Positions 16,277-26,252 of a DNA stretch of 64,000 nucleotides are shown here, piece by piece. Under the pieces are notes generated by a model. The model saw only the letters and a program-made list of their open reading frames with translations. It made no database searches and was not told the origin of the DNA. The stretch is from assembly GCF_002119665.1 (NCBI RefSeq), contig NZ_CP021111.1, positions 496,001-560,000 on the forward strand, given 5' to 3'. The position numbers and the translations under genes were made by a program. Every line of letters starts with the position of its first letter. Position 1 is the stretch's first letter. The DNA comes from Bordetella genomosp. 13 (GTDB taxonomy: Bacteria > Pseudomonadota > Gammaproteobacteria > Burkholderiales > Burkholderiaceae_B).

Positions 16277-16563
16277 CTTCTTCTCCGAGAGGGGGTCAGG
16301 GATGCGACGCACGCAACAGCTGGTGCGTCCCGATAAATTCTACGCAGGGAAGATCGATGTAACGGTTATGGCCTTGAAACGAAATGTCTATTTTGTCGGG
16401 GAACGTGAGTCGTGGCGGCGGCTGGTGCGGACACTTGCAGCGAAGTGGATTTCGTAGCGCCTGCCGCCTTCCGCACGCCGGTCACCCGGCACGGTTCAAG
16501 GCATGTGGTGTTCGTTTGTACGAGACCGATCGGACCGGGCGATATTGGCGTAGCATGCGCGCC

Positions 16564-17262
16564 ATGTCTCGCTCCGAGCGCCTCTTCGAGTTGCTGCAGG
16601 TCCTGCGCCGTCATCGCTTGCCCGTCAGCGGGCGGGCGCTGGCGGCGGAGGTCGGCGTCAGTCTGCGCACGCTGTATCGCGACATCGCGACGTTGCAGGC
16701 GCAGGGCGCGCACATCGACGGAGAGCCCGGCGTGGGTTATGTGCTGCGTCCCGGGTTCATGCTGCCGCCGCTCATGTTCACCGAGGACGAGATCGAGGCC
16801 CTGGTGCTCGGCTCGCGCTGGGTGGCCGGGCGCACCGATCATCGCCTGCGCGACGCGGCGCGCAATGCGCTGGCCCGCATCGCGGCGGTACTGCCCGACG
16901 AGCTGCGGGCGGGGCTCGATACCTCGACCCTGTTCGTGGCGCCGCCCGGCGAAGCGATCCCGCCGGACGGCATCGAGCTGTCGGTGGTGCGTCAGGCCAT
17001 ACGCGCCGAGCGCAAGCTCGACATCGATTACCGCGATGCCGCCGGCGTCCAGTCGCGGCGGCGCATCTGGCCGTTCGGGCTGGCGTTCTTCGACAGTGTG
17101 CGCATCGTGCTGTGCTGGTGCGAGCTGCGGCAGGACTTTCGCCACTTCCGCGTCGATCGCATCGCCGCGGCCACGGTGCTCGAGGCCCGCTATCCGCGCA
17201 GCCGGCATGCCCTGATGGCGGACTGGAACCAGCGCGACCAGGGACGGGCCCCGGCCGATTGA
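16564..17262 (+). CDS. YafY-type HTH/WYL-domain transcriptional regulator
   Basis: A 232-residue regulator with an N-terminal DeoR-like winged helix (RSERLFELLQVLRRHRLPVSG, then VSLRTLYRDIATLQAQG) and a C-terminal WYL domain ending in RHFRVDRIAA. WYL domains bind small ligands or nucleic acid ends. ATG at 16564 or 16555 gives the family's usual N-terminus; the frame is open further upstream but without homology. It lies 68 bases before a VOC-family gene on the same strand, a common pairing in which the regulator controls its neighbour. Confidence 0.8.
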   Translation: MSRSERLFELLQVLRRHRLPVSGRALAAEVGVSLRTLYRDIATLQAQGAHIDGEPGVGYVLRPGFMLPPLMFTEDEIEALVLGSRWVAGRTDHRLRDAARNALARIAAVLPDELRAGLDTSTLFVAPPGEAIPPDGIELSVVRQAIRAERKLDIDYRDAAGVQSRRRIWPFGLAFFDSVRIVLCWCELRQDFRHFRVDRIAAATVLEARYPRSRHALMADWNQRDQGRAPAD

Positions 17263-17330
17263 TGCTGCCGGAAACTGGCAGCATCGGTGCCTATCATCCC
17301 GCGGTCATTCATCGCAGGAGGCGTCCCGCC

Positions 17331-17699
17331 ATGCAACACCCCAATCACGTCTTGCTGTATGTCGACAATCCCGAGGCCAGCGGCCGCTTCTATGCCAGCC
17401 TGCTCAACATACCGCCCGCTGAAACCAGTCCCGGATTCGTCATGTTCACGCTGCATTCGGGCCTGACGCTGAGCCTCTGGGCCCGGCATACGGTGCAGCC
17501 ACGGCCGGTGGCGTTCGCCGGCGGCGTGGAGCTCGGCATCCCCGTGGAGTCCGTGTCGCAAGTGGATGACGTGCATGCGCGATGGACCGAGCGCGGCGTC
17601 TGCATCGCGCAGCAGCCCACCGATATGGACTTCGGACGGACTTTCCTGGCCCTGGATCCGGACGGCCATCGCCTGCGGGTATACGCGCTGGCGCACTGA
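17331..17699 (+). CDS. VOC-superfamily (glyoxalase/bleomycin-resistance fold) protein
   Basis: A 122-residue single-domain VOC protein: HVLLYVDNPEASGRFYASLL at the N-terminus and LALDPDGHRLRVYAL at the C-terminus. Members are metal-dependent isomerases, dioxygenases or drug-binding proteins; no specific activity can be assigned. ATG at 17331 has AGGAGG ten bases upstream. It is probably co-transcribed with the WYL regulator and ends 3 bases before the convergent xthA stop. Confidence 0.8.
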   Translation: MQHPNHVLLYVDNPEASGRFYASLLNIPPAETSPGFVMFTLHSGLTLSLWARHTVQPRPVAFAGGVELGIPVESVSQVDDVHARWTERGVCIAQQPTDMDFGRTFLALDPDGHRLRVYALAH

Positions 17700-17702
17700 G
17701 CG

Positions 17703-18491
17703 CTACAGCGTCCAGTCGTAGTCCACGGTCAGGGGCGCGTGGTCGCTGAAGCGTTCGTCCTTGTAGATGGCGGTGGCCTTGGCTTTGGCCGCGATGCCCG
17801 GCGTGGCGATCTGGTAGTCGATGCGCCACCCCACGTTCTTGGCCCACGCCTGGCCGCGGTTGCTCCACCAGGTGTACTGGTCCGCCCGGTCGTCCAGCTG
17901 GCGGAACACGTCGATGAAGCCGCGCTTGTCGAACACGTCCGTAAGCCAGGCGCGCTCTTCGGGCAGGAAGCCCGAATTCTTCATGTTGCCCTTCCAGTTC
18001 TTCAGGTCGATCTCTTTGTGGGCAATGTTCCAGTCGCCGCAGATGACGAACTCGCGGCCGGTGCTGCGGTGCTCGTCCATCACGGCGTCCAGCCAGGGCG
18101 CGAAGCGGTCCAGGAATCGGTACTTGGCCTGCTGGCGTTCGTCGCCGCTGGATCCGGACGGCAGGTACGCGCTGATGACCGACAGGCCGGGCCAATCGGC
18201 GCGGATGACCCGCCCTTCGGGATCGAATTCTTCGCAGCCCAGCCCGGTGGCGACGCGCTCGGCGGGCTGCTTCAGGTAAATGCCCACGCCGCTGTAGCCC
18301 TTCTTGGTGGCGTGGCAGAAATGGCCGTTGTAGCCCGGCGGGTGACGCAGGTCGTCCGTCAGGTCCTCGTGGGATACCTTGATCTCCTGCAGGCACAGGA
18401 TGTCGGCATTGTGAGTCGCCATCCAGGGCTGCAGGCCCTTGCGGAAGGCCGAGCGGATGCCGTTGAGATTGATCGAGGTAATACGCAGCAC
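17703..18491 (-). CDS. xthA: exodeoxyribonuclease III (AP endonuclease)
   Basis: A 262-residue endonuclease/exonuclease/phosphatase-fold enzyme that cuts DNA at abasic sites and trims 3' ends in base-excision repair. Family motifs are SINLNGIRSA at the start, LCLQEIK near residue 33, GDWNIAHKEID near 150, and the C-terminal SDHAPLTVDYDW with the catalytic Asp-His. I prefer the GTG start at 18491 because AGGAG lies upstream at good spacing and homologues begin there; the longer frame adds a non-homologous basic segment. Confidence 0.92.
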   Translation of the reverse strand: MLRITSINLNGIRSAFRKGLQPWMATHNADILCLQEIKVSHEDLTDDLRHPPGYNGHFCHATKKGYSGVGIYLKQPAERVATGLGCEEFDPEGRVIRADWPGLSVISAYLPSGSSGDERQQAKYRFLDRFAPWLDAVMDEHRSTGREFVICGDWNIAHKEIDLKNWKGNMKNSGFLPEERAWLTDVFDKRGFIDVFRQLDDRADQYTWWSNRGQAWAKNVGWRIDYQIATPGIAAKAKATAIYKDERFSDHAPLTVDYDWTL

Positions 18492-18651
18492 GGAAAACTC
18501 CTGTCGTCTGGACCGGCCGCGGCGCCGCGTGGGCGCGGGCCGGAGTGGGCACGCCAACCCACGACTTTAACCGAGCCGACCATGCCGCCGCGCCGTAGGC
18601 AGCCGGATCGCGGATAATGGAGGAATTTCCAGAACCGCACACGGATCCTGC

Positions 18652-19335
18652 ATGGCCGCCACCCCTTCCTCCGCCACTTCCGCCGATTTCGTACGCTTCG
18701 CCCTGGATGAGGGCGTGTTGCGCTTCGGCAGCTTCAAGGTCAAGTCGGGTCGTATCAGCCCCTATTTCTTCAACGCGGGTCTGTTCAACGGCGGCCGCTC
18801 GGTCGGCCGGCTGGCGCAGTTCTATGCTCAGGCGCTGCTGGACTCGGACGTGGGCTTCGACATGCTGTTCGGCCCGGCCTACAAGGGCATTCCCCTGGCC
18901 ACGGCCGCCGCGGTGGCGCTTGCCGGGCATCCCGGCATGCAAGGCCGCGACGTGCCCTTCGCGTTCAACCGCAAGGAAGCCAAGGACCACGGCGAAGGCG
19001 GCACGCTGGTCGGCGCTCCGCTGGCCGGCCGCGTGGTCATCATCGACGACGTCATCACCGCCGGCACTTCGGTGCGCGAGTCGGTGGAGATCATCCGCGC
19101 GGCGGGCGCGCAGCCTGCCGCCGTGCTGATCGCGCTCGACCGCATGGAGCGCGCGGGCCCGGACGACGCGCTGTCGCCGCACTCGGCGGTGCAAGACGTG
19201 GCGCGCACCTACGGCATGCCGGTGGTCAGCATCGCCAACCTGAACGACATCCTGGGCCTGCTGCAGCAGGACGCCCAGTTCGCCGAGAACCGCGACGCGG
19301 TGCTTGCGTACCGCGCGAAGTACGGCGTCGCCTGA
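18652..19335 (+). CDS. pyrE: orotate phosphoribosyltransferase
   Basis: A 227-residue PRTase that adds phosphoribosyl to orotate in pyrimidine synthesis. The PRPP-binding motif [17 protein letters not shown] is near residue 127. The family segments [12 protein letters not shown] and [11 protein letters not shown] are near 32 and 73, and the mobile loop [13 protein letters not shown] is near 103. Length is normal for a proteobacterial PyrE. It diverges from xthA with a 160-base intergenic region. Confidence 0.96.
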   Translation: MAATPSSATSADFVRFALDEGVLRFGSFKVKSGRISPYFFNAGLFNGGRSVGRLAQFYAQALLDSDVGFDMLFGPAYKGIPLATAAAVALAGHPGMQGRDVPFAFNRKEAKDHGEGGTLVGAPLAGRVVIIDDVITAGTSVRESVEIIRAAGAQPAAVLIALDRMERAGPDDALSPHSAVQDVARTYGMPVVSIANLNDILGLLQQDAQFAENRDAVLAYRAKYGVA

Positions 19336-19438
19336 GCGGCGCGCGGGCCGGATTTTCCCAGGGAGCGGCCAGTCGCCGCTCCATGGTTTCCGGCAGTCGG
19401 GACTGCAGGCCTGGCTGCCCCATCCAGGGAGCAGTGCC

Positions 19439-19828
19439 ATGCAGATCACGCCTTTTCTGATGTTCGTCGGCGAAGCCAAGGCGGCCATCGACCTGTACGT
19501 GCGCGCCATACCGAACTCGCGCATCGTGTCCATCGACTACTACGGCGATGAAGGCCCCGGCGCGCGCGGCACCGTGCAGCATGCGGTCATCGAGCTGAAC
19601 GGCCAGCAGGTCCGGTGCATCGACAGCCCGCCGGTGCATGATTTCACCTTCACGCCTTCGATGTCGCTGTTCATCGATTGCGACACCGACGAGCAGGTGG
19701 ATACGCTGTACCAGACGCTGTCTGAAGAGGGCGGCGTGCTGATGCCGCTGGACCAGTATCCCTTCAACCGCCGCTATGCATGGGTGCAGGACCGGTTCGG
19801 GGTGTCGTGGCAGATCGGGGTGAAGTGA
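19439..19828 (+). CDS. VOC-superfamily protein, PhnB/3-demethylubiquinone methyltransferase-like
   Basis: A 129-residue VOC-fold protein with the pattern of the PhnB-like family: QITPFLMFVGEAKAAIDLYV at the start and DRFGVSWQIGVK at the end. Despite the old family label it is not a methyltransferase, and its function is unknown. ATG at 19439 follows GGGAGCAGTGCC. It is downstream of pyrE by about 100 bases and probably transcribed separately. Confidence 0.8.
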   Translation: MQITPFLMFVGEAKAAIDLYVRAIPNSRIVSIDYYGDEGPGARGTVQHAVIELNGQQVRCIDSPPVHDFTFTPSMSLFIDCDTDEQVDTLYQTLSEEGGVLMPLDQYPFNRRYAWVQDRFGVSWQIGVK

Positions 19829-19873
19829 ACCCGGGAAACAACGGCCGGGCGGGCTTTCACTGAACCAAAGCAA

Positions 19874-19895
19874 CGGGCGGCCGTCTGGCCGCCCG
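19874..19895 (-). terminator. intrinsic terminator of the gatCAB operon
   Basis: A perfect 9-bp GC stem (19874-19882 with 19887-19895), GTCT loop, followed on the minus strand by TTGCTTTGG. It lies 24 bases after the gatB stop codon and between convergent genes. Confidence 0.7.
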
Positions 19896-19918
19896 CTGGC
19901 ATCTCGAAGCCGCTACGC

Positions 19919-21376
19919 TCAGGCGTCGAGCTTCTGCTTGAGCAGTTCATTCACCTGCTGCGGATTCGCCTTGCCCTTGGCCGCCTTCATGATCTGGCCG
20001 ACCAGCGAGTTGAATGCCTTCTGCTTGCCGGCCCGGTACTCTGCCACGATGGCCGGGTTGGCGGCCAGGACCTCGTCGATCATGGCGCCGATGGCGCCGG
20101 TGTCGCTGATCTGCTTCAGGCCGCGCGCCTCGATGATGGCGTCGGGCTGGCCGCCTTCCTCGCCGGCCCACATGGCGGCGAAGACTTCGCGGGCGATCTT
20201 GTTCGAGATGGTGCCGTCCAGGATGCGGCCCAGCAGCGCCGCCAGCGCGGGGGCCTGCACGGGCGCCTGCGAGATGTCCTTCTCTTCGCGGTTCAGCGTG
20301 GCGGCGACCTCGCCCATGACCCAGTTGGCGGCCACCTTGGCCTGGCCCTGGGGCAGGGCGCCGGCCACGGCTTCGAAGTAGGCGGCCATTGCGCGGCTGC
20401 CGGTGAGCTGCGCGGCGTCGTACGCCGACAGGCCGTAGTCTGCCTCGAAGCGCTGGCGCAGCGCGGCGGGCAGTTCGGGCATGGCGGCGCGCACTTCTTC
20501 GACCCACTCGCGCGAGATGACCAGCGGAGGCAGGTCGGGATCGGGGAAGTAACGGTAGTCGTGCGCGTCTTCCTTGCTGCGCATGCTGCGGGTCTCGTCG
20601 CGGTCGGCGTCGTACAGGCGGGTTTCCTGCACCACCGTGCCGCCGTCCTCGATCAGTTCGATCTGGCGGCGGGCCTCGAACAGGATGGCGCGCTCGAGGA
20701 AGCGGAACGAGTTGACGTTCTTGATCTCGGTGCGCGTGCCGAATTCCTTCTGGCCGCGCGGCCGCACCGACACATTGGCGTCGCAGCGGAAAGAGCCTTC
20801 CTGCATGTTGCCGTCGCAGATGCCCAGCCACACCACCAGGCTGTGCAGCGCGCGGGCGTAGGCCACGGCCTCGGCGGCCGAGCGCATCTCGGGTTCGGTG
20901 ACGATTTCCAGCAGCGGCGTGCCCGCGCGGTTAAGGTCGATGCCGCTGCCCGGCCGGCCGTCGGCCAGCGAGTAGTCGTCGTGCAGCGACTTGCCGGCGT
21001 CCTCTTCCAGGTGGGCGCGCGTCAGATTGACGGTTTTCTCTTCCTCGCCGACGAAGAACGAGATGGAGCCGCCCTGCACGACGGGCAGTTCATACTGGCT
21101 GATCTGGTAGCCCTTGGGCAGGTCGGGGTAGAAGTAGTTCTTGCGGGCGAACACCGAGCGCGGCGCCACCGTGCCGCCCACGGCCAGGCCGAAGCGGATG
21201 GCGCGCTCGGCCGCGCCGCGGTTCATCACGGGCAGGCTGCCCGGCAGCGCCAGGTCGACCACGTTGGCCTGCGTGTTCGGCGCGGCGCCGAACCGGGTGC
21301 TGCTGCCCGAGAAGATCTTGGAGTCGGTGGAAAGCTGCGTGTGCGTTTCCAGGCCGATGACGATTTCCCAATCCAT
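19919..21376 (-). CDS. gatB: aspartyl/glutamyl-tRNA(Asn/Gln) amidotransferase subunit B
   Basis: A 485-residue subunit of the GatCAB complex, which converts misacylated Glu-tRNA(Gln) and/or Asp-tRNA(Asn) to the amidated form. It binds the tRNA and performs the kinase step. Landmarks are the start [29 protein letters not shown] sequence near residue 150, the central [20 protein letters not shown], and the C-terminal YqeY-like tail domain. ATG at 21376 is one base after the gatA stop, so the two are translationally coupled. A much longer upstream frame is a shadow of gatA. Confidence 0.97.
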   Translation of the reverse strand: MDWEIVIGLETHTQLSTDSKIFSGSSTRFGAAPNTQANVVDLALPGSLPVMNRGAAERAIRFGLAVGGTVAPRSVFARKNYFYPDLPKGYQISQYELPVVQGGSISFFVGEEEKTVNLTRAHLEEDAGKSLHDDYSLADGRPGSGIDLNRAGTPLLEIVTEPEMRSAAEAVAYARALHSLVVWLGICDGNMQEGSFRCDANVSVRPRGQKEFGTRTEIKNVNSFRFLERAILFEARRQIELIEDGGTVVQETRLYDADRDETRSMRSKEDAHDYRYFPDPDLPPLVISREWVEEVRAAMPELPAALRQRFEADYGLSAYDAAQLTGSRAMAAYFEAVAGALPQGQAKVAANWVMGEVAATLNREEKDISQAPVQAPALAALLGRILDGTISNKIAREVFAAMWAGEEGGQPDAIIEARGLKQISDTGAIGAMIDEVLAANPAIVAEYRAGKQKAFNSLVGQIMKAAKGKANPQQVNELLKQKLDA

Positions 21377-21377
21377 C

Positions 21378-23075
21378 TTAGATTCCCTGCATCGAAGGGG
21401 TGCCAGCGCCGCCGGGCCGCCCCAAGGCGCTGGCGGCCCCCTCGGGGGGCAGCGAACGCAGTGAGCGTGGGGGCTGTCCATCAGCGCCGCCGGGCCGCCC
21501 CAAGGCGCTGGCGGCCCCCTCGGGGGGCAGCGAACGCAGTGAGCGTGGGGGCACCTGTTCATGCCAGTCGGTGACTTGTTGGTAGCGGTCGGCAATGGCC
21601 AGCAGGCGGCCTTCGTCGAAATAATTGCCGATGATCTGCAGGCCCACCGGGCGGGGCAGCGCGGCGTTGTCGCCGCCGAATCCGCACGGCACCGACATCG
21701 CGGGCAGGCCTGCCAGGCTGACGCCCAGCGTGTAGATGTCGGCCAGCCAGTCGGCGGTGGGGTCATCGCGGTTGTCGCCGATGTTCTTGGCGACCGATGG
21801 AGCCACCGGCCCCATGATGACGTCGCACCGGTCGGCGAAGGCGCGCTGGAAGTCCTGCGCGATCATGCGGCGCAGGCGCTGCGCCTGCAGGTAATACGCG
21901 TCGTAGTAGCCGTGCGACAGCACATAGGTGCCGATGAGGATGCGGCGCTTGACCTCGTCGCCGAAGCCTTCGGCGCGCGAGCGGCTGATCATCTCGGCCA
22001 GGTCGCCGTACTGCGCGGCGCGGTGGCCGTAGCGTACGCCGTCGTAGCGCGACAGGTTGCTGGAGGCCTCGGCGGGGGCGATGACGTAATAGGCGGGGAT
22101 GGACAGTTCGGTGCGGGGCAGCGAAATGGCCACGCGCTCGGCGCCCATGGCTTCGAACTGCACAAGCGCCGCCTCGACCGCGGCGGCCACGTCGGGCGCC
22201 AGGCCGGCGCCGAAGAATTCCTGCGGCACGCCGATGCGCAGTCCCTTCAGGGGCTGGCTGCCGGCGGCGTCGAAATCCTGCTGCGCGGCGACGAAGGCGG
22301 CGCGCACGCGGCCCGGCTGGTTGGGCACGCCGTCGCAGGCCTCTAGGCTGGTGGCGTCCAGCGGGTCGAAGCCGCCCATGACGTCCAGCAGTTCGAGCAG
22401 GTCGCGGCTGGAGCGGGCCAGCGGACCGGCCTGGTCGAGGCTGGAGCCGAAGGCGACCATGCCGTAGCGGGATACGGTGCCGTACGTGGGCTTGATGCCG
22501 CTGACGCCGCACAGCGAGGCGGGCTGCCGCACCGAGCCGCCGGTGTCGGTGCCGGTGGCGGCAGCGACCAGGCGGGCGGCCACGGCCACCGCCGAGCCGC
22601 CGGAGGACCCGCCCGGCACGGCGGCCGGGTCCCACGGATTGCGCGCCGGGCCGAAGGCGGAGTTCTCGTTGCCCGAGCCCATGGCGAATTCGTCGCAGTT
22701 GAGCTTGCCCAGCGAAACGGCGCCCGCTTCGCCCAGGCGCTGCACCACGGTGGCGTCGAACGGGCTGACGTAGTCCTTCAGCATCTTGCTGCCGGCGGTG
22801 GTGCGCCAGCCGCGGGTGACGAAGGCATCTTTGTGGGCGATGGGAATGCCCGCCAGCGGCCCCGCGTTGCCGGACGCCAGCGCGGCATCGGCGGCCGCGG
22901 CCTGCGCCAGGGTCAGTTCGGGATCGATGTGCAGGAACGCGTTGAGGCCGGCGGCGGCCTCGGCGGCGGCCAGGGCGCTGCCGGCCAGCTCGACCGCGCT
23001 GACGCGGCGCTGCGCCAGGGCCTCGCGCAGGCTGGCGATGTCGCCGAACTCGTTGTGCAGTGAGGAAGTCGACAT
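21378..23075 (-). CDS. gatA: aspartyl/glutamyl-tRNA(Asn/Gln) amidotransferase subunit A, with repeat-encoded C-terminal tail
   Basis: A 565-residue amidase-signature subunit that releases ammonia from glutamine or asparagine. The catalytic triad is Lys82, Ser157 and Ser181 (HKDAF, GGSSGG, GTDTGGS). Homologous sequence ends at about residue 508 (TDWHEQV). The last 57 residues are two copies of a Pro/Gly-rich 26-residue unit ([20 protein letters not shown] and so on) that is the translation of a tandem 71-bp repeat, followed by an eight-residue end. The reading frame stays open through both copies and stops one base before gatB. The tail is probably not needed for catalysis. Confidence 0.95.
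   Translation of the reverse strand: MSTSSLHNEFGDIASLREALAQRRVSAVELAGSALAAAEAAAGLNAFLHIDPELTLAQAAAADAALASGNAGPLAGIPIAHKDAFVTRGWRTTAGSKMLKDYVSPFDATVVQRLGEAGAVSLGKLNCDEFAMGSGNENSAFGPARNPWDPAAVPGGSSGGSAVAVAARLVAAATGTDTGGSVRQPASLCGVSGIKPTYGTVSRYGMVAFGSSLDQAGPLARSSRDLLELLDVMGGFDPLDATSLEACDGVPNQPGRVRAAFVAAQQDFDAAGSQPLKGLRIGVPQEFFGAGLAPDVAAAVEAALVQFEAMGAERVAISLPRTELSIPAYYVIAPAEASSNLSRYDGVRYGHRAAQYGDLAEMISRSRAEGFGDEVKRRILIGTYVLSHGYYDAYYLQAQRLRRMIAQDFQRAFADRCDVIMGPVAPSVAKNIGDNRDDPTADWLADIYTLGVSLAGLPAMSVPCGFGGDNAALPRPVGLQIIGNYFDEGRLLAIADRYQQVTDWHEQVPPRSLRSLPPEGAASALGRPGGADGQPPRSLRSLPPEGAASALGRPGGAGTPSMQGI
21404..21552. repeat. two direct copies of a 71-bp GC-rich dispersed-type repeat within the gatA 3' end
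   Basis: Core copies at 21404-21474 and 21482-21552 are identical, joined by a 7-base spacer, giving a 78-base (26-codon) period. Each copy contains an inverted repeat CAGCGCC/GGCGCTG (for example 21404-21410 and 21426-21432) and a CCCCCTCGGGGGG hairpin core. The sequence resembles a repeat I recall as common at gene ends in Bordetella and Achromobacter genomes. No transposase or target duplication is visible. Confidence 0.88.
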
Positions 23076-23078
23076 GGG

Positions 23079-23387
23079 TTATTCGATGACCTTGGGAACC
23101 AGGAACAGGCCGGACTGCGCGTCGGGCGCGTTGGCCAGCAGCTCGTCGCGCCGCGCCTCGGAGACCGGCTCGGACACGGCGTCTTCGCGCAGGCGCAGCA
23201 CCACGTCCTCGTGGGCGGACAGCGGATGGGCCAGCGGCTCGACACCCTGGGTGTCGACGGCCTGCAGGCGCTCGATGAGGTGCAGGATGCCGTTGAGCTC
23301 TTGCTGGGCGCGACCGCGCTGTTCGGGGGTCAATTCGATTCTGGCCAGCCGTGCGATGCGGGCCACGTCTTGTTCGTTGAGGTCCAT
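23079..23387 (-). CDS. gatC: aspartyl/glutamyl-tRNA(Asn/Gln) amidotransferase subunit C
   Basis: A 102-residue small subunit that stabilises GatA and GatB. It matches the family from the first helix (DVARIARLARIELT) to the C-terminal LFLVPKVIE. It is the first gene of gatC-gatA-gatB, with 3 bases between its stop and gatA, and diverges from mreB. Confidence 0.95.
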   Translation of the reverse strand: MDLNEQDVARIARLARIELTPEQRGRAQQELNGILHLIERLQAVDTQGVEPLAHPLSAHEDVVLRLREDAVSEPVSEARRDELLANAPDAQSGLFLVPKVIE

Positions 23388-23469
23388 GGGACGTAATGGA
23401 AGGTGAGAAGGCGCCGGGGCGACGCGCGGTCGGCGGGACAGTATGTACAGGCCGGACCCGTTACAAACC

Positions 23470-23526
23470 TTGAATAGGCCGCTTTTTTACGCTATTTCCC
23501 GTGAAATTATAAGTTATGATTCACGG
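23470..23526. promoter_or_regulatory. divergent gatC/mreB promoter region with a 7-bp inverted repeat
   Basis: Toward mreB, TTGAAT (23470-23475) and TATTTC (23493-23498) are spaced by 17. Toward gatC, TATAAT is on the minus strand at 23506-23511. The gatC -10 lies inside an inverted repeat, CCGTGAA (23499-23505) and TTCACGG (23520-23526), separated by 14 bases. The AT-rich island stands out in this genome and could bind a regulator of both operons. Confidence 0.5.
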
Positions 23527-23667
23527 TTTAATCGTCGAGGCCATTGTACGTCCGGCAAATACGGCGGCCGGCCGGGCGCGCAAAAGCAGTCTGACAGACT
23601 GGCACCCAGCAGTCCCTGCAGCGCTACCTGAGCACTCTACGTGACCCTAATTTCTGAATCTCGCTGA

Positions 23668-24717
<1,050 letters not shown>

Positions 24718-24797
24718 GTCTGTTCCGCTTGCCGGCGCGCGGCTCGCCCGCGCCGGTGCGCGCGGCGGTGGCGGGCGCCACGGTCCGGGCTGAATCC

Positions 24798-25685
24798 ATG
24801 CAACGACAAGGGACCACCCCCCCGCTGTTTCGGCGCGGCCCGCCGGCCGAGGTGCGGCTCGCCGTCCTGGTCGTGCTCGCCCTGGCGCTGTTGGTGGTCG
24901 ACTCGCAGCTGCGCGTGCTCGAGCCGGTGCGCCGCGCGGTCGCCATCGGGCTCTATCCGTTCCAGCGCGCCGTCATGGCGCCCCGCGACCTGGCCGAACA
25001 GGTCGACGAGTGGGTCAACGCCGCCAACCTCATCCGCACCGAGAACGAAGCGCTGCAGCGCCAGCGCATCGAACTGGCCCAGGTCAGTTCGCATGCCGCG
25101 CAGCTGGCCGCCGAGAACGCGCAGCTGCGCCGACTGCTGGGCGTCACCGACAACGCGCCGCAGCCGGCCACCGTGGTCGAGGTGCTGTACGAACCGCCCG
25201 ATGCCTTCCAGCAGCGGCTGGTGTTCAACAAGGGCAGCCGCGACGGCCTGGCCGCCGGCATGCCGGTCATCGACGAAGGCGGCGTGGTCGGACAGATCGT
25301 GCGCGTCACTCCCATGACGGCCGAGGCCGCGCTGGTCACCGACGAGCGCGTGTCCATCCCCGTGCAGGTGCTGCGCAACGGATTGCGACTGATCGCCTTC
25401 GGCGCCAACACGCCGGGTACCATCGAAGTGCGCTACCTGGCGGCCAACGCGGACATCCGCGAGGGCGACACCATGGTCACCAGCGGCGTGGGGGGGCTGT
25501 TCCCCGCGGGCCTGCCGGTGGGACGAGTCACCGCCGTCCAGCGCGATACCGCGTCGGGCTTCGCGCGCGCGCTGGCCGAGCCGCTGGCCCATCCCGAACG
25601 TTATCGGCACTTCCTGGTCCTGCAGGCCGACGTGGCGCAAGCCGAATCCAACCGACAGGAGGCCGACGTCGTTGGACCGCAATAA
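24798..25685 (+). CDS. mreC: rod-shape-determining protein MreC
   Basis: A 295-residue bitopic protein: cytoplasmic start, one membrane segment (LAVLVVLALALLVVDS, about residues 23-38), a periplasmic coiled coil (about 70-115), and the paired beta-barrel MreC core. It links PBP2 to the cytoskeletal wall-synthesis machine. The frame extends 23 codons upstream, but ATG at 24798 (MQRQGTTPP) matches family N-termini. No strong ribosome site is visible. It ends 14 bases inside mreD. Confidence 0.93.
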   Translation: MQRQGTTPPLFRRGPPAEVRLAVLVVLALALLVVDSQLRVLEPVRRAVAIGLYPFQRAVMAPRDLAEQVDEWVNAANLIRTENEALQRQRIELAQVSSHAAQLAAENAQLRRLLGVTDNAPQPATVVEVLYEPPDAFQQRLVFNKGSRDGLAAGMPVIDEGGVVGQIVRVTPMTAEAALVTDERVSIPVQVLRNGLRLIAFGANTPGTIEVRYLAANADIREGDTMVTSGVGGLFPAGLPVGRVTAVQRDTASGFARALAEPLAHPERYRHFLVLQADVAQAESNRQEADVVGPQ

Positions 25686-26235
25686 TCCTTCCCCGCGGGG
25701 CGCGCGCCGCATCGGCATGCCCAGCAACGTCGAGCCCGAGCGCCTGGCGCACCCGGCGCACGGCGCGTTCGTCTGGGGCACGCTGCTGCTGGTCTGGCTG
25801 GTGTCGCTGCTGCCCTGGCGGCAGTGGGCCGCCGCGCCCGACGTGCTGGCGCTGGTCATCGCCTTCTGGTGCGCGCACGAGCCGCGCCGCGTCGGCCTGG
25901 TCGCCGCGTTCGTCTTCGGCCTGCTGATCGACGTGCACGATGCCGGCCTGCTGGGCGGGCATGCGCTGGCCTATACTCTCATCGCATATGGTTCGGTGGC
26001 CCTGTATCGTCGCCTGCAGCGCTTCGATCTCTGGAGCCAGGCCATGCATATGCTCCCCGTCTTCCTCGGCGCCCAGTTCGCCACCCAGATCGTGCTGGCG
26101 TGGCTGGCGGGACGTTGGCCGGGTTGGGACTGGGCCCTGGGCGCGCTGCTGACGGCGGCCGTCTGGCCTATGGTGGGATGGGTGCTGCTGTTGCCCCAGC
26201 GCCGCCTCGATGATGTGGAATCTTCCGCCGGGTAG
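25672..26235 (+). CDS. mreD: rod-shape-determining protein MreD
   Basis: A 187-residue membrane protein with about five hydrophobic segments (for example WGTLLLVWLVSLLPW and LVAAFVFGLLIDV). It matches MreD including the conserved GLLIDVHDAGLLG stretch near residue 85. It works with MreC and RodA in cell elongation. The start is TTG at 25672, with AGGAGG ten bases upstream, overlapping the end of mreC by 14 bases. Confidence 0.9.
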   Translation: MDRNNPSPRGARRIGMPSNVEPERLAHPAHGAFVWGTLLLVWLVSLLPWRQWAAAPDVLALVIAFWCAHEPRRVGLVAAFVFGLLIDVHDAGLLGGHALAYTLIAYGSVALYRRLQRFDLWSQAMHMLPVFLGAQFATQIVLAWLAGRWPGWDWALGALLTAAVWPMVGWVLLLPQRRLDDVESSAG

Positions 26236-26252
26236 GCCGGGCGGGAGGCGCG

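Noticed and set aside
21404..21552. CRISPR array
   Set aside because: Only two copies, a 7-base spacer, no cas genes, and the repeats are translated as part of GatA.
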